The position numbers were made by a program, and so were the translations under genes. DNA of 64,000 nucleotides from an uncultured Sulfitobacter sp. GTDB lineage: Bacteria; Pseudomonadota; Alphaproteobacteria; Rhodobacterales; Rhodobacteraceae. This document shows positions 16,346 through 25,314 of the stretch, one piece after another (within the stretch, counting starts at the first letter, position 1; each line of letters starts with the position of its first letter). The DNA lies in assembly GCF_947502895.1 (NCBI RefSeq), contig NZ_CANNBM010000003.1, positions 1 through 64,000 on the forward strand, given 5' to 3'. Under the pieces are notes generated by a model, which searched no databases, had not been told where the DNA came from, and saw only the letters and a list, made by a program, of their open reading frames with translations.

Positions 16346-18742
16346 CTACCCGAGGCTTAGCATATCCGAACCAGAGTCAAACAGCGCCCGATCATCAAAT
16401 TCGATGGTTGTACCCAGATACGAGAACCCTTCGATCAACCCGTTGGACGAGGTTGACTGCACAAAATGCGAGAAAATATCGTCTGTTGATGTGAAACCAA
16501 AGCCAACAAACTCCAGCGTATCCCAATCCTCCAGATCAAGGATGCGGTGCGTGCCTTGGTCGGCTGCGTCAAAGACAAAGGTATCAGCCAATATACCGCC
16601 AACAAGCGTATTTGTTCCCGCACCCCCTTCGATCCGGTCATCCACGCCAATGCTGCGCATCCATGCCTCAAGATCTGCTTCGGTGCCAAGCTGGAACTCG
16701 CGGCTGTTTGAGAAACCAAGAACAACATCTTCGCGGGTAGAGCCGTTCGCGATTGCGTCCAACCAACCCGCCTGCCCTGCCGCATCCGCAGCGCGGTTCA
16801 ATACGTTTTGATATAACAGTCCAACAAACGCGGCATCATCCAGTGCGCCATAGGTCGCCTGAAACTCTGCGCTGTTCACAAATCCGCCAACAGCATCCAG
16901 CACGGTCGAGCCTGATTGCAGCGCGTCCATCCAACCTGTGAACCCCGCAAGATCGGGGTCGCGGTCCAGCGTGGCGCGATAGATGCGGTAAATGTCATCC
17001 TGCACATCACCGAGATAAAGCGGGCTTTGAAATTCCCCGGCGGCAGCAAGCGTTTCCTGTTTGAACTCGGCGCTTTGTGAAAAGCCCAACACGACATCAC
17101 GCCGCTCGGTGCCGCCCGCGATCTGCTCAAGCCAGCCTGCCCGCCCCGCAGCATCGGCCGCACGACCCAACACGTTCTGATAAAGCAAATCAACGAATGC
17201 ACCGTCCTCCAACGCGCCGTACGTGTTCTGAAACTCCTTGCTGAGGATAAATCCATTCGCAATTTCACGAACTGTGCTGCTGCCTTCATATAGCTGCTGC
17301 GTCCACCCCAGCAGGCCGCCTGCGTCAGGTTCACGGTCCAGCGTGGCACGGTAAAGACGGTAGATATCAGAGCCCGTCTCTGTCGGGATCGGGAAGGGAC
17401 TTGCGCTCAGGCTGAAGCTATCACCATAGATCAAATCGTCACCCGTGCCGCCCAACAGCGTGTCGGCTCCTGCCAAGCCAGTCAGCTTGTCGTCGCCCGC
17501 GCCGCCATCCAGCGTTTCGGCCTCTACAGTACCCGTGATGGTATCAGGCCCCGCCAGAGGATCGACAGGGGCAGTCACCCCGTCGATATCCACCAAAACA
17601 GCACCACCAGTCTCGTCTATTACCATCCCGCGCCCATCCGGCAGGATAACCGTATAGATCTGGCCGGTTACTGCCGCTGACGGATCCGGCCCCCGAAAGA
17701 CGGACGCGCCCGCAGGTGTCCCGTCGGATGAGAACTCCTGCAAACGGAACAGCGGCCTGACGCTGCCATTGACCAGATCGTTCGTCTCATAACTTACGAC
17801 AAACCCGCCCGTATCAAGTGCGTTCACTTGCGGAAAATACTGCGACTCAGCGGTCGCGTCTGGATTGCCCAAAAAGCTGTCACCGATCTGCGTGCCGTCA
17901 GGGTTGAAAATCTTTACGGTGATCCCAGTCTCGCCCATCGCTTCCGCGTTGGCATCGCTGTAGGCCACCACAATACGTTCATCTGTCAGGATATCTACAC
18001 TTACGATGGACTGGCTCCCCAACCGTTCCAGCGAAAAATTGGTGCGCGGCGCAACATCAAAGGGGTCACCATCCGCGGTCCCGTCAGCCTTATAGAACTG
18101 TGCGGTAATCGGGCCTGCATATTGGAAAGTGCTAAAATCAATACGATTGTCTGTCGACACGACCAGCAGCCTGCCATCCGCCGCCTCAGCCACGTCATAG
18201 CCATTATCGGTAGAGCGGAAACCGGGCGACGTGACCGAGCCACCTGCAATTGTCCCGTCGGCGTTCAAAACCGTGAAACCGCCATCGTGGGCGATGGCAA
18301 TCTTGTTGCCCGATGTCTGGATCGCGACCGAGTTTTCGGGCTGGAAATACGCCTCTACCCCGCTCACCTCCTGCGAGGGACCTGTCGGCGTGCCGTCAGC
18401 CGAAAAGCTGCGCGTATAATGCGTCGCCGTAAGCGGAAACAGCGTTTCTTCATCCACCGTAAAATGAACCGTAATCGTACCATCTGCATTTTCACGCGCA
18501 GCAAATGCGGTTTGCAAGGATAGCGCACCATCGGGTGCGGTTGCCGCATCCACACTGCGCGCAGCAATCAGCGTGGTTCCATCGACGCTGTGTACCGAAA
18601 AACGCGCCTCCTTCAGGCTGCTGTCGTACCACATAGATACAATTTTATCCGCACCCAACTGCTGGGAATGGACCGCCGTCAGCGCGGGAACGCCAGAAGT
18701 CAGATCATCAAGTGAAAGGGTATTTCCGAGTGTAATAGGCAT
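16346..18742 (-). CDS. Secreted RTX-type calcium-binding protein with two DUF4214 domains
   Basis: 798 residues, acidic, with no N-terminal signal peptide, as expected for type I secretion. Residues about 10-390 are repeated beta-rich units each carrying a DGT turn (116, 162, 220, 282, 340), suggesting a beta-propeller. Glycine-rich RTX nonapeptides (LDGGAGDDKL, LLGGTGDDLIYG) lie at 411-440. Two DUF4214 units follow at about 458-560 and 583-685, each starting DIYR.YRATLDR. A second short GGAGTNTLVGG stretch and a serralysin-like C-terminus with DTFVFD end the chain. DUF4214 proteins are often extracellular or surface-attached. No T1SS genes lie nearby. CGGAGG precedes the ATG. Confidence 0.85.
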   Translation of the reverse strand: MPITLGNTLSLDDLTSGVPALTAVHSQQLGADKIVSMWYDSSLKEARFSVHSVDGTTLIAARSVDAATAPDGALSLQTAFAARENADGTITVHFTVDEETLFPLTATHYTRSFSADGTPTGPSQEVSGVEAYFQPENSVAIQTSGNKIAIAHDGGFTVLNADGTIAGGSVTSPGFRSTDNGYDVAEAADGRLLVVSTDNRIDFSTFQYAGPITAQFYKADGTADGDPFDVAPRTNFSLERLGSQSIVSVDILTDERIVVAYSDANAEAMGETGITVKIFNPDGTQIGDSFLGNPDATAESQYFPQVNALDTGGFVVSYETNDLVNGSVRPLFRLQEFSSDGTPAGASVFRGPDPSAAVTGQIYTVILPDGRGMVIDETGGAVLVDIDGVTAPVDPLAGPDTITGTVEAETLDGGAGDDKLTGLAGADTLLGGTGDDLIYGDSFSLSASPFPIPTETGSDIYRLYRATLDREPDAGGLLGWTQQLYEGSSTVREIANGFILSKEFQNTYGALEDGAFVDLLYQNVLGRAADAAGRAGWLEQIAGGTERRDVVLGFSQSAEFKQETLAAAGEFQSPLYLGDVQDDIYRIYRATLDRDPDLAGFTGWMDALQSGSTVLDAVGGFVNSAEFQATYGALDDAAFVGLLYQNVLNRAADAAGQAGWLDAIANGSTREDVVLGFSNSREFQLGTEADLEAWMRSIGVDDRIEGGAGTNTLVGGILADTFVFDAADQGTHRILDLEDWDTLEFVGFGFTSTDDIFSHFVQSTSSNGLIEGFSYLGTTIEFDDRALFDSGSDMLSLG

Positions 18743-18997
18743 GATTGGGCCTCCGAAAGCATATTGAAATAGTCATTACTAAAAAGTAGCAAAACAGCTA
18801 ATGGCAGTACCATTCGCGATCGGCTCCTTTCGGTCAAGGTTTTTGACGCGCGCAGCACCATGCGCGAAACTTGCCCGATCTCGCTGCATGACGGCAATTC
18901 GTGGCTTTCCAATCCCCCGAGAGTTCCGTTAAAAGGGCTTTGTATCGCATCTGACACATGTGTAGCCTATCGGAAACAACCAGCAGGACCCGCTCTT

Positions 18998-21151
18998 ATG
19001 ACAGACCAACGCACCCCCCGCGCCGAACTTGATGTTTCATCCGAACTTGCCACGTTTATCGAACAAGAAGCCTTGGCAGACACGGGTGTCAGCGCCGAGA
19101 CATTCTGGTCAGGCCTGTCCACGCTGGTGCATGAGTTTTCGCCCCGCAACCGCGCATTGCTGGACAAACGTGCCACGATCCAGACCCAGATTGACGAATG
19201 GCACATCGCCCGCCGCGGCCAGCCTCACGACGCCGCTGTCTACAAGGACTTCCTAAGCGAGATCGGTTATCTGCTGCCCGAGGGGGATGATTTCCAGATT
19301 GATACCGACAATGTCGACCCCGAGATCGCCAGCATCGCAGGCCCGCAACTGGTGGTGCCCAGCACCAACGCACGCTTTGTGCTGAACGCAGCCAACGCCC
19401 GCTGGGGCAGCCTCTATGACGGATTTTACGGCACCGATGCTATGGGCAGCCTGCCGCCCGCAGGTGCATTTGACGATGGACGCGGCGCCCGTGTCGTGGC
19501 CCGCGCAGCCGTTTTTCTGGACGAGGCATTTGCCGCCACAGGCACCAGCTACGCCAAGGCGACGCAATACTCGGTCGAAAACGGCGCACTGCTAGTTGAC
19601 GGTAGCAGCCTGATCGCACCAGAGAAATTTGTAGGCTACCGCGGTGATGCAGCAAGCCCCAGTGCCGTCTTGCTGCGCAACAACGGCCTGCACGTCGAGC
19701 TGGTCTTTGACCGCGACCACCCCATCGGGCGCACCACGCCATCCGGTCTGGCGGATGTCGTTATGGAATCCGCGGTTTCCGCAATTGTAGATATGGAAGA
19801 TTCCGTTGCCTGTGTAGATGCCGAAGACAAGGTTGTCGCCTATCGCAACTGGCTGGGATTGATGAAGGGCGATCTGTCCGAGACCTTCCAGAAAGGCGGC
19901 AAGGAAGTTACCCGCGCGCTGCATGATGACCGCGCCTACACCGCACCTGATGGCAGTAGCCTGACACTCAAGGGGCGCGCGCTGTTGCTGGTGCGCAATG
20001 TCGGCCACCTGATGACCAACCCCGCTATTCGCGATCGCGACGGAAACGAGATTTTCGAAGGCCTGATGGATGCAATGGTTACCACGCTGATCGCCATGCA
20101 TGACCTGCGCAAATCAGGCGGCATGCGCAATTCGCACAGCGGTTCTGTCTATGTCGTGAAACCCAAAATGCACGGCCCCGAAGAGGTCGCCTTTACGGAC
20201 GAAATCTTTACCCATGTAGAAAAAGCTCTCGGCCTGTCCGCCAAAACGGTCAAGCTGGGCATTATGGACGAGGAGCGCCGCACCTCCGCCAACCTCAAAG
20301 AGTGTATCCGCGCGGCCAAATCCCGCGTCTGCTTTATCAACACTGGTTTTCTGGACCGCACAGGCGACGAAATCCACACCTCGATGGAGGCAGGCCCGTT
20401 CAGTCGCAAAGACTTTATCAAGCGTAAAGGCTGGATCACGGCATATGAGAACCAGAACGTCGATATCGGACTGGAGTGTGGCCTGTCGGGCCGCGCGCAG
20501 ATCGGCAAAGGCATGTGGGCTGTGCCCGACAACATGTACGCCATGCTGGAGACCAAGATTGAACATCCCAAAGCAGGGGCAAACTGCGCTTGGGTGCCCA
20601 GCCCTACCGCCGCCACACTGCACGCCTTGCACTATCACAAAGTCGATGTTTTCGCGGTGCAAAAGCAGATCGCCAAAGGCGGACGCCGCGCCTATGTCGA
20701 GGCACTTCTCGAAGCGCCCGTTGCAAGCTATCGCCGCTGGAGCAAAGAGCACATCCGTGCCGAAGTAGAGAACAACGCCCAAGGCATTCTCGGATATGTG
20801 GTGCGCTGGGTAGATCAGGGCATCGGGTGTTCCAAAGTGCCTGACGTGAACAACGTGGGCCTCATGGAGGACCGCGCCACCTGCCGCATCTCGGCCCAGC
20901 ACGTGGCCAACTGGTTGCACCACGATGTGATCAGCAAGGACGAGGTGAACGAGATCATGCAGCAGATGGCCACAGTTGTTGACAGCCAGAACGCAGGCGA
21001 TCCGCTCTACCGTCCTATGGCACCTGATTTTAACAGCATTGCCTTTCAGGCGGCCTGTGATCTGGTCTTTGGCGGCACCAAAGACCCGTCAGGCTATACC
21101 GAGCCTACATTGCACGCCCGCCGTCTGGAGCTGAAGGCCCAACGCAACTAG
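18998..21151 (+). CDS. glcB: Malate synthase G
   Basis: 717 residues, typical of the monomeric G isoform. Visible signatures include the GIMDEERRTSANL and MEAGPFSRKDF segments and the C-terminal LMEDRATCRIS, whose Asp is the catalytic base in this family. It condenses glyoxylate with acetyl-CoA to malate. ATG 18998 is chosen because the family sequence starts there; the longer in-frame start at 18860 adds unrelated residues. The gene opens the urate/glyoxylate block and provides the sink for glyoxylate made by ureidoglycolate lyase. A hairpin terminator follows. Confidence 0.95.
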   Translation: MTDQRTPRAELDVSSELATFIEQEALADTGVSAETFWSGLSTLVHEFSPRNRALLDKRATIQTQIDEWHIARRGQPHDAAVYKDFLSEIGYLLPEGDDFQIDTDNVDPEIASIAGPQLVVPSTNARFVLNAANARWGSLYDGFYGTDAMGSLPPAGAFDDGRGARVVARAAVFLDEAFAATGTSYAKATQYSVENGALLVDGSSLIAPEKFVGYRGDAASPSAVLLRNNGLHVELVFDRDHPIGRTTPSGLADVVMESAVSAIVDMEDSVACVDAEDKVVAYRNWLGLMKGDLSETFQKGGKEVTRALHDDRAYTAPDGSSLTLKGRALLLVRNVGHLMTNPAIRDRDGNEIFEGLMDAMVTTLIAMHDLRKSGGMRNSHSGSVYVVKPKMHGPEEVAFTDEIFTHVEKALGLSAKTVKLGIMDEERRTSANLKECIRAAKSRVCFINTGFLDRTGDEIHTSMEAGPFSRKDFIKRKGWITAYENQNVDIGLECGLSGRAQIGKGMWAVPDNMYAMLETKIEHPKAGANCAWVPSPTAATLHALHYHKVDVFAVQKQIAKGGRRAYVEALLEAPVASYRRWSKEHIRAEVENNAQGILGYVVRWVDQGIGCSKVPDVNNVGLMEDRATCRISAQHVANWLHHDVISKDEVNEIMQQMATVVDSQNAGDPLYRPMAPDFNSIAFQAACDLVFGGTKDPSGYTEPTLHARRLELKAQRN

Positions 21152-21173
21152 GCAAAAGCCTTATACCCACAGC

Positions 21174-21202
21174 AAATGCCCTGCCAGTCTGGCGGGGCAT
21201 TT
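21174..21202 (+). terminator. Hairpin terminator after glcB
   Basis: AAATGCCCTGCC (21174-21185) pairs with GGCGGGGCATTT (21191-21202) around a five-base loop, with one G-U pair, giving a long stable stem ending in TTT. Confidence 0.75.
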
Positions 21203-21325
21203 CGCATTCTGCACCTCGCTGCGTATTATCAAATATATCCGAACACTTTTGATGCTTTAGGCCCTGTAGCTTAATAATATGCGCGTCGTATGATGGGCTC
21301 CTAACACCGGTAGCAAGGAACTCAT

Positions 21326-22147
21326 ATGCCCCCCAAATATTATGCGCCCCACGGCGGCCACCCCGGGCAAGAGCAGCTTTTGACGGACCGCGCCGTCTTT
21401 ACACAGGCCTATGCCGTGCTGCCAAAAGGCACCATGCGCGACATTACCACCAGCTTTCTGCCCTTCTGGGACAAGACCCGCCTCTGGGTGATCGCACGCC
21501 CTCTTACCGGCTTTGCCGAGACGTTTTCGCAATACATCATGGAAGTGGCCCCGGGTGGGGGCTCTGACCACGCCGAGACGGACCCAAGCGCCCAAGGCGT
21601 GCTGTTTGTTGTCGAAGGCACTGCCACACTGCGGGTGAATGGCCAGACACACACCCTTACCGAAGGCGGCTATGCCTATCTGCCGCCGCGCAGCGGTTGG
21701 ACTTTGCACAATACCAGCGACGAAATGCTGAGGTTCCACTGGATTAGAAAAGCCTATGTCGCCGTAGACGGCCTCGACCAGCCTGATGTCATTGTTACGA
21801 ACGAACAGGACATTGCGCCTACCATTATGCCGGATACCGAGGGCAAATGGGGCACCACACGCTTTGTTGATCCATCAGATATGCGCCATGACATGCACGT
21901 CACAATCGTAACCTTCCAGCCGGGCGCCGTAATCCCGTTTCTGGAAACCCACGTGATGGAACACGGCCTTTATGTGCTGGAGGGCAAAGCGGCCTACCGC
22001 CTGAACACCGATTGGGTCGAAGTCGAGGCTGGCGATTATATGTGGCTGCGCGCCTTTTGTCCGCAGGCTTGCTATGCTGGTGGGCCTGGGCCATTTCGCT
22101 ATCTGCTCTACAAAGATGTGAACCGCCACATGCCGCTTGGCCTATAG
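21326..22147 (+). CDS. allE: (S)-ureidoglycine aminohydrolase (bicupin)
   Basis: 273 residues forming two cupin domains, as in YlbA/AllE. The second cupin holds the metal-ligand stretch ETHVMEHG (207-214), and the first has VVEGTATLRVNG and YLPPRSGW. The enzyme releases ammonia from ureidoglycine, giving ureidoglycolate, which AllA (24820-25314) then splits. The start has AAGGAA upstream. Allantoate amidohydrolase, the enzyme that would supply its substrate, is not in the window. Confidence 0.88.
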   Translation: MPPKYYAPHGGHPGQEQLLTDRAVFTQAYAVLPKGTMRDITTSFLPFWDKTRLWVIARPLTGFAETFSQYIMEVAPGGGSDHAETDPSAQGVLFVVEGTATLRVNGQTHTLTEGGYAYLPPRSGWTLHNTSDEMLRFHWIRKAYVAVDGLDQPDVIVTNEQDIAPTIMPDTEGKWGTTRFVDPSDMRHDMHVTIVTFQPGAVIPFLETHVMEHGLYVLEGKAAYRLNTDWVEVEAGDYMWLRAFCPQACYAGGPGPFRYLLYKDVNRHMPLGL

Positions 22148-22263
22148 CGCCAAGTTGTCGTTTGCGCCGCTTGTGCGTTGCTCCAAAATGCCCCATGTCT
22201 GATCAAGGCGGCACGTATTTATGCGCGCTGCCCTGTACCTGACCACCCGAAGGGGACCAAGAC

Positions 22264-23250
22264 ATGCGGATCGTCATCAACGGCTTTGGCCGGATCGGGC
22301 GCACAATATTGCGCCAGATCCTTACCCTGCCCTGCCACGCGGATATAAAGGTTGTCGCAATCAATGACATCGCCCCGCTAGAGACATGTGCCTATCTTTT
22401 CAAATACGATAGCACCTTTGGCCCACTGCCCTATGAGGTAGCTGTCGAAGGTGCCGCGCTGCGCATCGGTGCGCGGCTGATCCCGTTTTCACATCATAGC
22501 ATGCCCCAAGGCACCGACCTGCCCGCCGCCGATCTGGTGTTGGAGTGTACGGGCAAGCTGGACAGCCGCGCGATGGCCGAACGTGGCCTTGCCGCAGGCG
22601 CGCGCGCAGTCCTGATCTCGGGGCCGTCGAAATACGCTGACAACACTGTTGTTCTGGGCGCAAATGAAGAAACGCTGGGCGATGCGCGCATCGTCTCCAA
22701 CGCATCATGCACCACCAACGCAATCGGGCCGCTGCTGCGGGCGCTGGACAACGCCATCGGCATCGCCCAAGCGCACATTACCACAATCCATTGCTACACC
22801 AGCAGTCAGCCCATGGTGGACGCACCCAGAGGCGATCTGGCGCGTAGCCGCGCAGGCGCTGAATCTATTGTGCCCACCACAACCAGTGCCGCAGGTGAAT
22901 TGCTCAAAATCCTGCCGGAACTTGGCGCACGCACCAGTGTCGCCGCTGTGCGGGTGCCCAGCCTGAGCGTATCGGCGATTGATGCAACGGTACAGCTGTC
23001 CAAGCCTTTTGGCGCTTCAGCCCTCAACCTGCTGGAACAGGTCATCGACAGCTCGGATGTGCTGGGCGGCATCACCGACCCTTGCGTGTCACGCGATCTG
23101 CGCGGGCGGCCTGAATCGCTGGTCATTGCCCTGCCAGAAACGCAGACCATCGCGGACACACAGCTGCGCCTGTTTGGCTGGTACGATAACGAATGGGGCT
23201 TTTCCGCGCGGATGCTGGATATGGCGCGCATGATGGTGGCCCGCACCTGA
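22264..23250 (+). CDS. gap: Divergent glyceraldehyde-3-phosphate dehydrogenase-like protein
   Basis: 328 residues. NAD-binding INGFGRIGR is at the N-terminus, the catalytic Cys149 lies in SNASCTTN, and the C-terminal WYDNEWGFS is intact. Several stretches differ from housekeeping GAPDH: TTIHCYTSSQPMVDAPRGDL where TVHAYTNDQ...DLPHKDL is usual, and PSLSVSAIDATV where PTPNVSVVDLTV is usual. It is therefore probably a paralogue with altered specificity, possibly erythrose-4-phosphate or another aldehyde, though GAPDH activity is also possible. It sits in a purine-degradation block, 116 bases after the aminohydrolase. AAGGGGACC precedes the ATG. Confidence 0.85.
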   Translation: MRIVINGFGRIGRTILRQILTLPCHADIKVVAINDIAPLETCAYLFKYDSTFGPLPYEVAVEGAALRIGARLIPFSHHSMPQGTDLPAADLVLECTGKLDSRAMAERGLAAGARAVLISGPSKYADNTVVLGANEETLGDARIVSNASCTTNAIGPLLRALDNAIGIAQAHITTIHCYTSSQPMVDAPRGDLARSRAGAESIVPTTTSAAGELLKILPELGARTSVAAVRVPSLSVSAIDATVQLSKPFGASALNLLEQVIDSSDVLGGITDPCVSRDLRGRPESLVIALPETQTIADTQLRLFGWYDNEWGFSARMLDMARMMVART

Positions 23251-23267
23251 GCCTACCCCAAAACGCA

Positions 23268-23300
23268 AACGCCCCGCGCCATTTCTGGTCGCGGGGCGTT
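23268..23300. terminator. Strong bidirectional terminator between gap and the permease gene
   Basis: AACGCCCCGCG (23268-23278) pairs perfectly with CGCGGGGCGTT (23290-23300) around an eleven-base loop. It lies between two convergent stop codons (23250 and 23319). Confidence 0.82.
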
Positions 23301-23318
23301 GCCGTTTCTGTAGAGTCG

Positions 23319-24752
23319 TTACTTGCCGTTCAGCGACCCGTCACCGTGGCCTTGTAACCCGCCCGAAACTTCCTCGGTGGCCTCATCAGATAGATGCTCT
23401 GGCAGGATCAGGTTCAGCACGATTGCAATCAATGCAGCGGGCAGCAGGCCCGAAGTCATCAATATGCGCAGGGTGTCGGGCAGATACTGCACCGCCTTGG
23501 GGTCCAGTTGCAGCCCCAAACCGACCGACAGCGCGATCGCAAAGATCACCATGTTGCGGCGGTTCCAGTTTACATCGGACAGCATCGAAATACCCGCCGC
23601 GACCACCATGCCGAACATCACAATCACACCACCGCCCAGAACTTCAATCGGGATGGTGCGAATGACGGCGCCCACTTTGGGGATCAAACCGCATACAATC
23701 AGGAAAATCGCCCCGATGGTCACCACATGACGCGACATCACGCCTGTCATGGCGATCAGTCCCACGTTTTGCGAAAAGCTGGTGTTCGGAAAGCCGCCAA
23801 AGACACCCGCAATCGCGGTACCTACACCATCTGCATAGGTGGCACCTGTGATCTCGTCCTCGGTGGCCTCACGGCCTGCACCGCCTTTGGTGATGCCCGA
23901 CACGTCGCCCACCGTTTCAACGGCCGAGACAAAGGACATCAGGCAAAAGCCGATGATCGCAGCAAAGCTCAGCTCGAAACCGTATTTGAAAGGACTTGGG
24001 AAGGCGATGGGGGCCGCACGGCTCCAGCTGGTGGCGATGCCATCAAGCGTGACCATACCCATGGCCATAGCATAGAAATAGCCGACAAAGATGCCGATCA
24101 CGACTGCGGATACCGCCAACATACCGCGTGCATAGAACTTGAGCGCGAGTGTGACAAAGATGACAACCAATGCGGCTGACCAGTTCAGCAGCGAGCCGTA
24201 TTCAGGGCTGTTAATGGCAGGCACGCCACCCGCCGCATACTGGATGCCCACCTTGACCAGTGCCAGACCAATCATTGTCACCACAAGGCCAGTTACCAAT
24301 GGCGGCAGCGCAAAACGTATTCTGCCGATGAACGTACCAATGAGACAATGGAACAAACCACCGATCAAAACACCGCCAAACAATGCAGGCAGCGCCTCAA
24401 CGCCTTTGCCGGCCACCAGCGGGATCATGATTGGAATAAAGGCAAAAGACGTGCCCTGCACAATCGGCAAACGCGCACCCACAGGCCCCAGACCGATGGT
24501 CTGGAACAGTGTCGCGATGCCAGCAAACAACATCGACATCTGGATCAGATAGGTCATGTCAGGAAACCCCTGCGCCCCCGCATCCGAGCCAAAGCCAAAG
24601 CCAGCCGCTCCGGAGATGATGATCGCAGGCGTCACGTTCGAGACGAACATCGCCAGTACATGTTGTATGCCCAGTGGCACCGCACGGTGCAATGCAGGCA
24701 TGTAATTAGGATCCGCCAGCTGCGCTGGCGTTCCCAGTGAATTATCGGTCAT
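23319..24752 (-). CDS. NCS2-family nucleobase permease, probable urate/xanthine transporter
   Basis: 477 residues, very hydrophobic with about 12-14 membrane segments. The NCS2 signature reads SFSQNVGLIAMTGVMSRH, with the QNVG form found in PucJ/PucK-type urate permeases rather than the QNNG of many xanthine carriers. It is last in a minus-strand operon after the allantoinase/decarboxylase and ureidoglycolate lyase, which supports urate (or allantoin-precursor) uptake. AAAAGGGGAA lies upstream of the ATG. Confidence 0.9.
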   Translation of the reverse strand: MTDNSLGTPAQLADPNYMPALHRAVPLGIQHVLAMFVSNVTPAIIISGAAGFGFGSDAGAQGFPDMTYLIQMSMLFAGIATLFQTIGLGPVGARLPIVQGTSFAFIPIMIPLVAGKGVEALPALFGGVLIGGLFHCLIGTFIGRIRFALPPLVTGLVVTMIGLALVKVGIQYAAGGVPAINSPEYGSLLNWSAALVVIFVTLALKFYARGMLAVSAVVIGIFVGYFYAMAMGMVTLDGIATSWSRAAPIAFPSPFKYGFELSFAAIIGFCLMSFVSAVETVGDVSGITKGGAGREATEDEITGATYADGVGTAIAGVFGGFPNTSFSQNVGLIAMTGVMSRHVVTIGAIFLIVCGLIPKVGAVIRTIPIEVLGGGVIVMFGMVVAAGISMLSDVNWNRRNMVIFAIALSVGLGLQLDPKAVQYLPDTLRILMTSGLLPAALIAIVLNLILPEHLSDEATEEVSGGLQGHGDGSLNGK

Positions 24753-24819
24753 GGTAGTTTCCCCTTTTGGTGTTGAGCGCCAGCCTGCTTGCGTGCCAGT
24801 CGCTTTTTGTTATCTCGTC

Positions 24820-25314
24820 TCAAATAGTGTCGTGTTGGATGATGTAGGCCGTCTCGAACCAGTGTTCCTCAAGGTTGTCGCCCGCCCCGATGCGGTCGAT
24901 TACGGCAAAAAGTCCTGGCGCATGCAGGGGCGTCAGTACCCCGTGCCATGTGCCACGGTGGAAGTTGATCGCTTGGCCGGCAGTGGTGATAAACGCTTGG
25001 GGATTGATCGGCACACCCTGCGCGTCCTCGGCAACGACCACCAGAAAGGGATCGGCAGACATTGGCACAAACGCCTGACTGCCCATCGGATGGCGCTCCA
25101 CCATCTCCAGCTTGAGCGGAAAACGCCGCGCCTCACCCTGAAAGATGCTGATGCCCGCTTCCCCGTCGCTAAAATCTAACTTGGCGCGGTCATGATAGCG
25201 GCCACAAAGCCCTTGGTTGATGATCTTGTCGGGCGCACCTTGCGCCTCCATCACATCACCAAAGGGTGCAAAGCTTTCGGCCGTCAGGGCGCGGGGCGTC
25301 AGTATAACGCTCAT
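24820..25314 (-). CDS. allA: Ureidoglycolate lyase
   Basis: 164 residues from the ATG at 25314, whose ATGA overlaps the stop of the upstream puuE gene; a longer start at 25368 lies inside that gene. Family patterns SFAPFGDVME, SIFQGEARRFPLKLEMVERHPMGSQAF and the metal/active-site stretch NFHRGTWHGVLTPL are clear. It splits ureidoglycolate into glyoxylate and urea. Malate synthase G at 18998 can take the glyoxylate. Confidence 0.93.
   Translation of the reverse strand: MSVILTPRALTAESFAPFGDVMEAQGAPDKIINQGLCGRYHDRAKLDFSDGEAGISIFQGEARRFPLKLEMVERHPMGSQAFVPMSADPFLVVVAEDAQGVPINPQAFITTAGQAINFHRGTWHGVLTPLHAPGLFAVIDRIGAGDNLEEHWFETAYIIQHDTI

Noticed and set aside
17828..18523. 231-codon frame opposite the RTX/DUF4214 gene
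   Set aside because: No ribosome binding site, no known motif; a shadow of the real frame.
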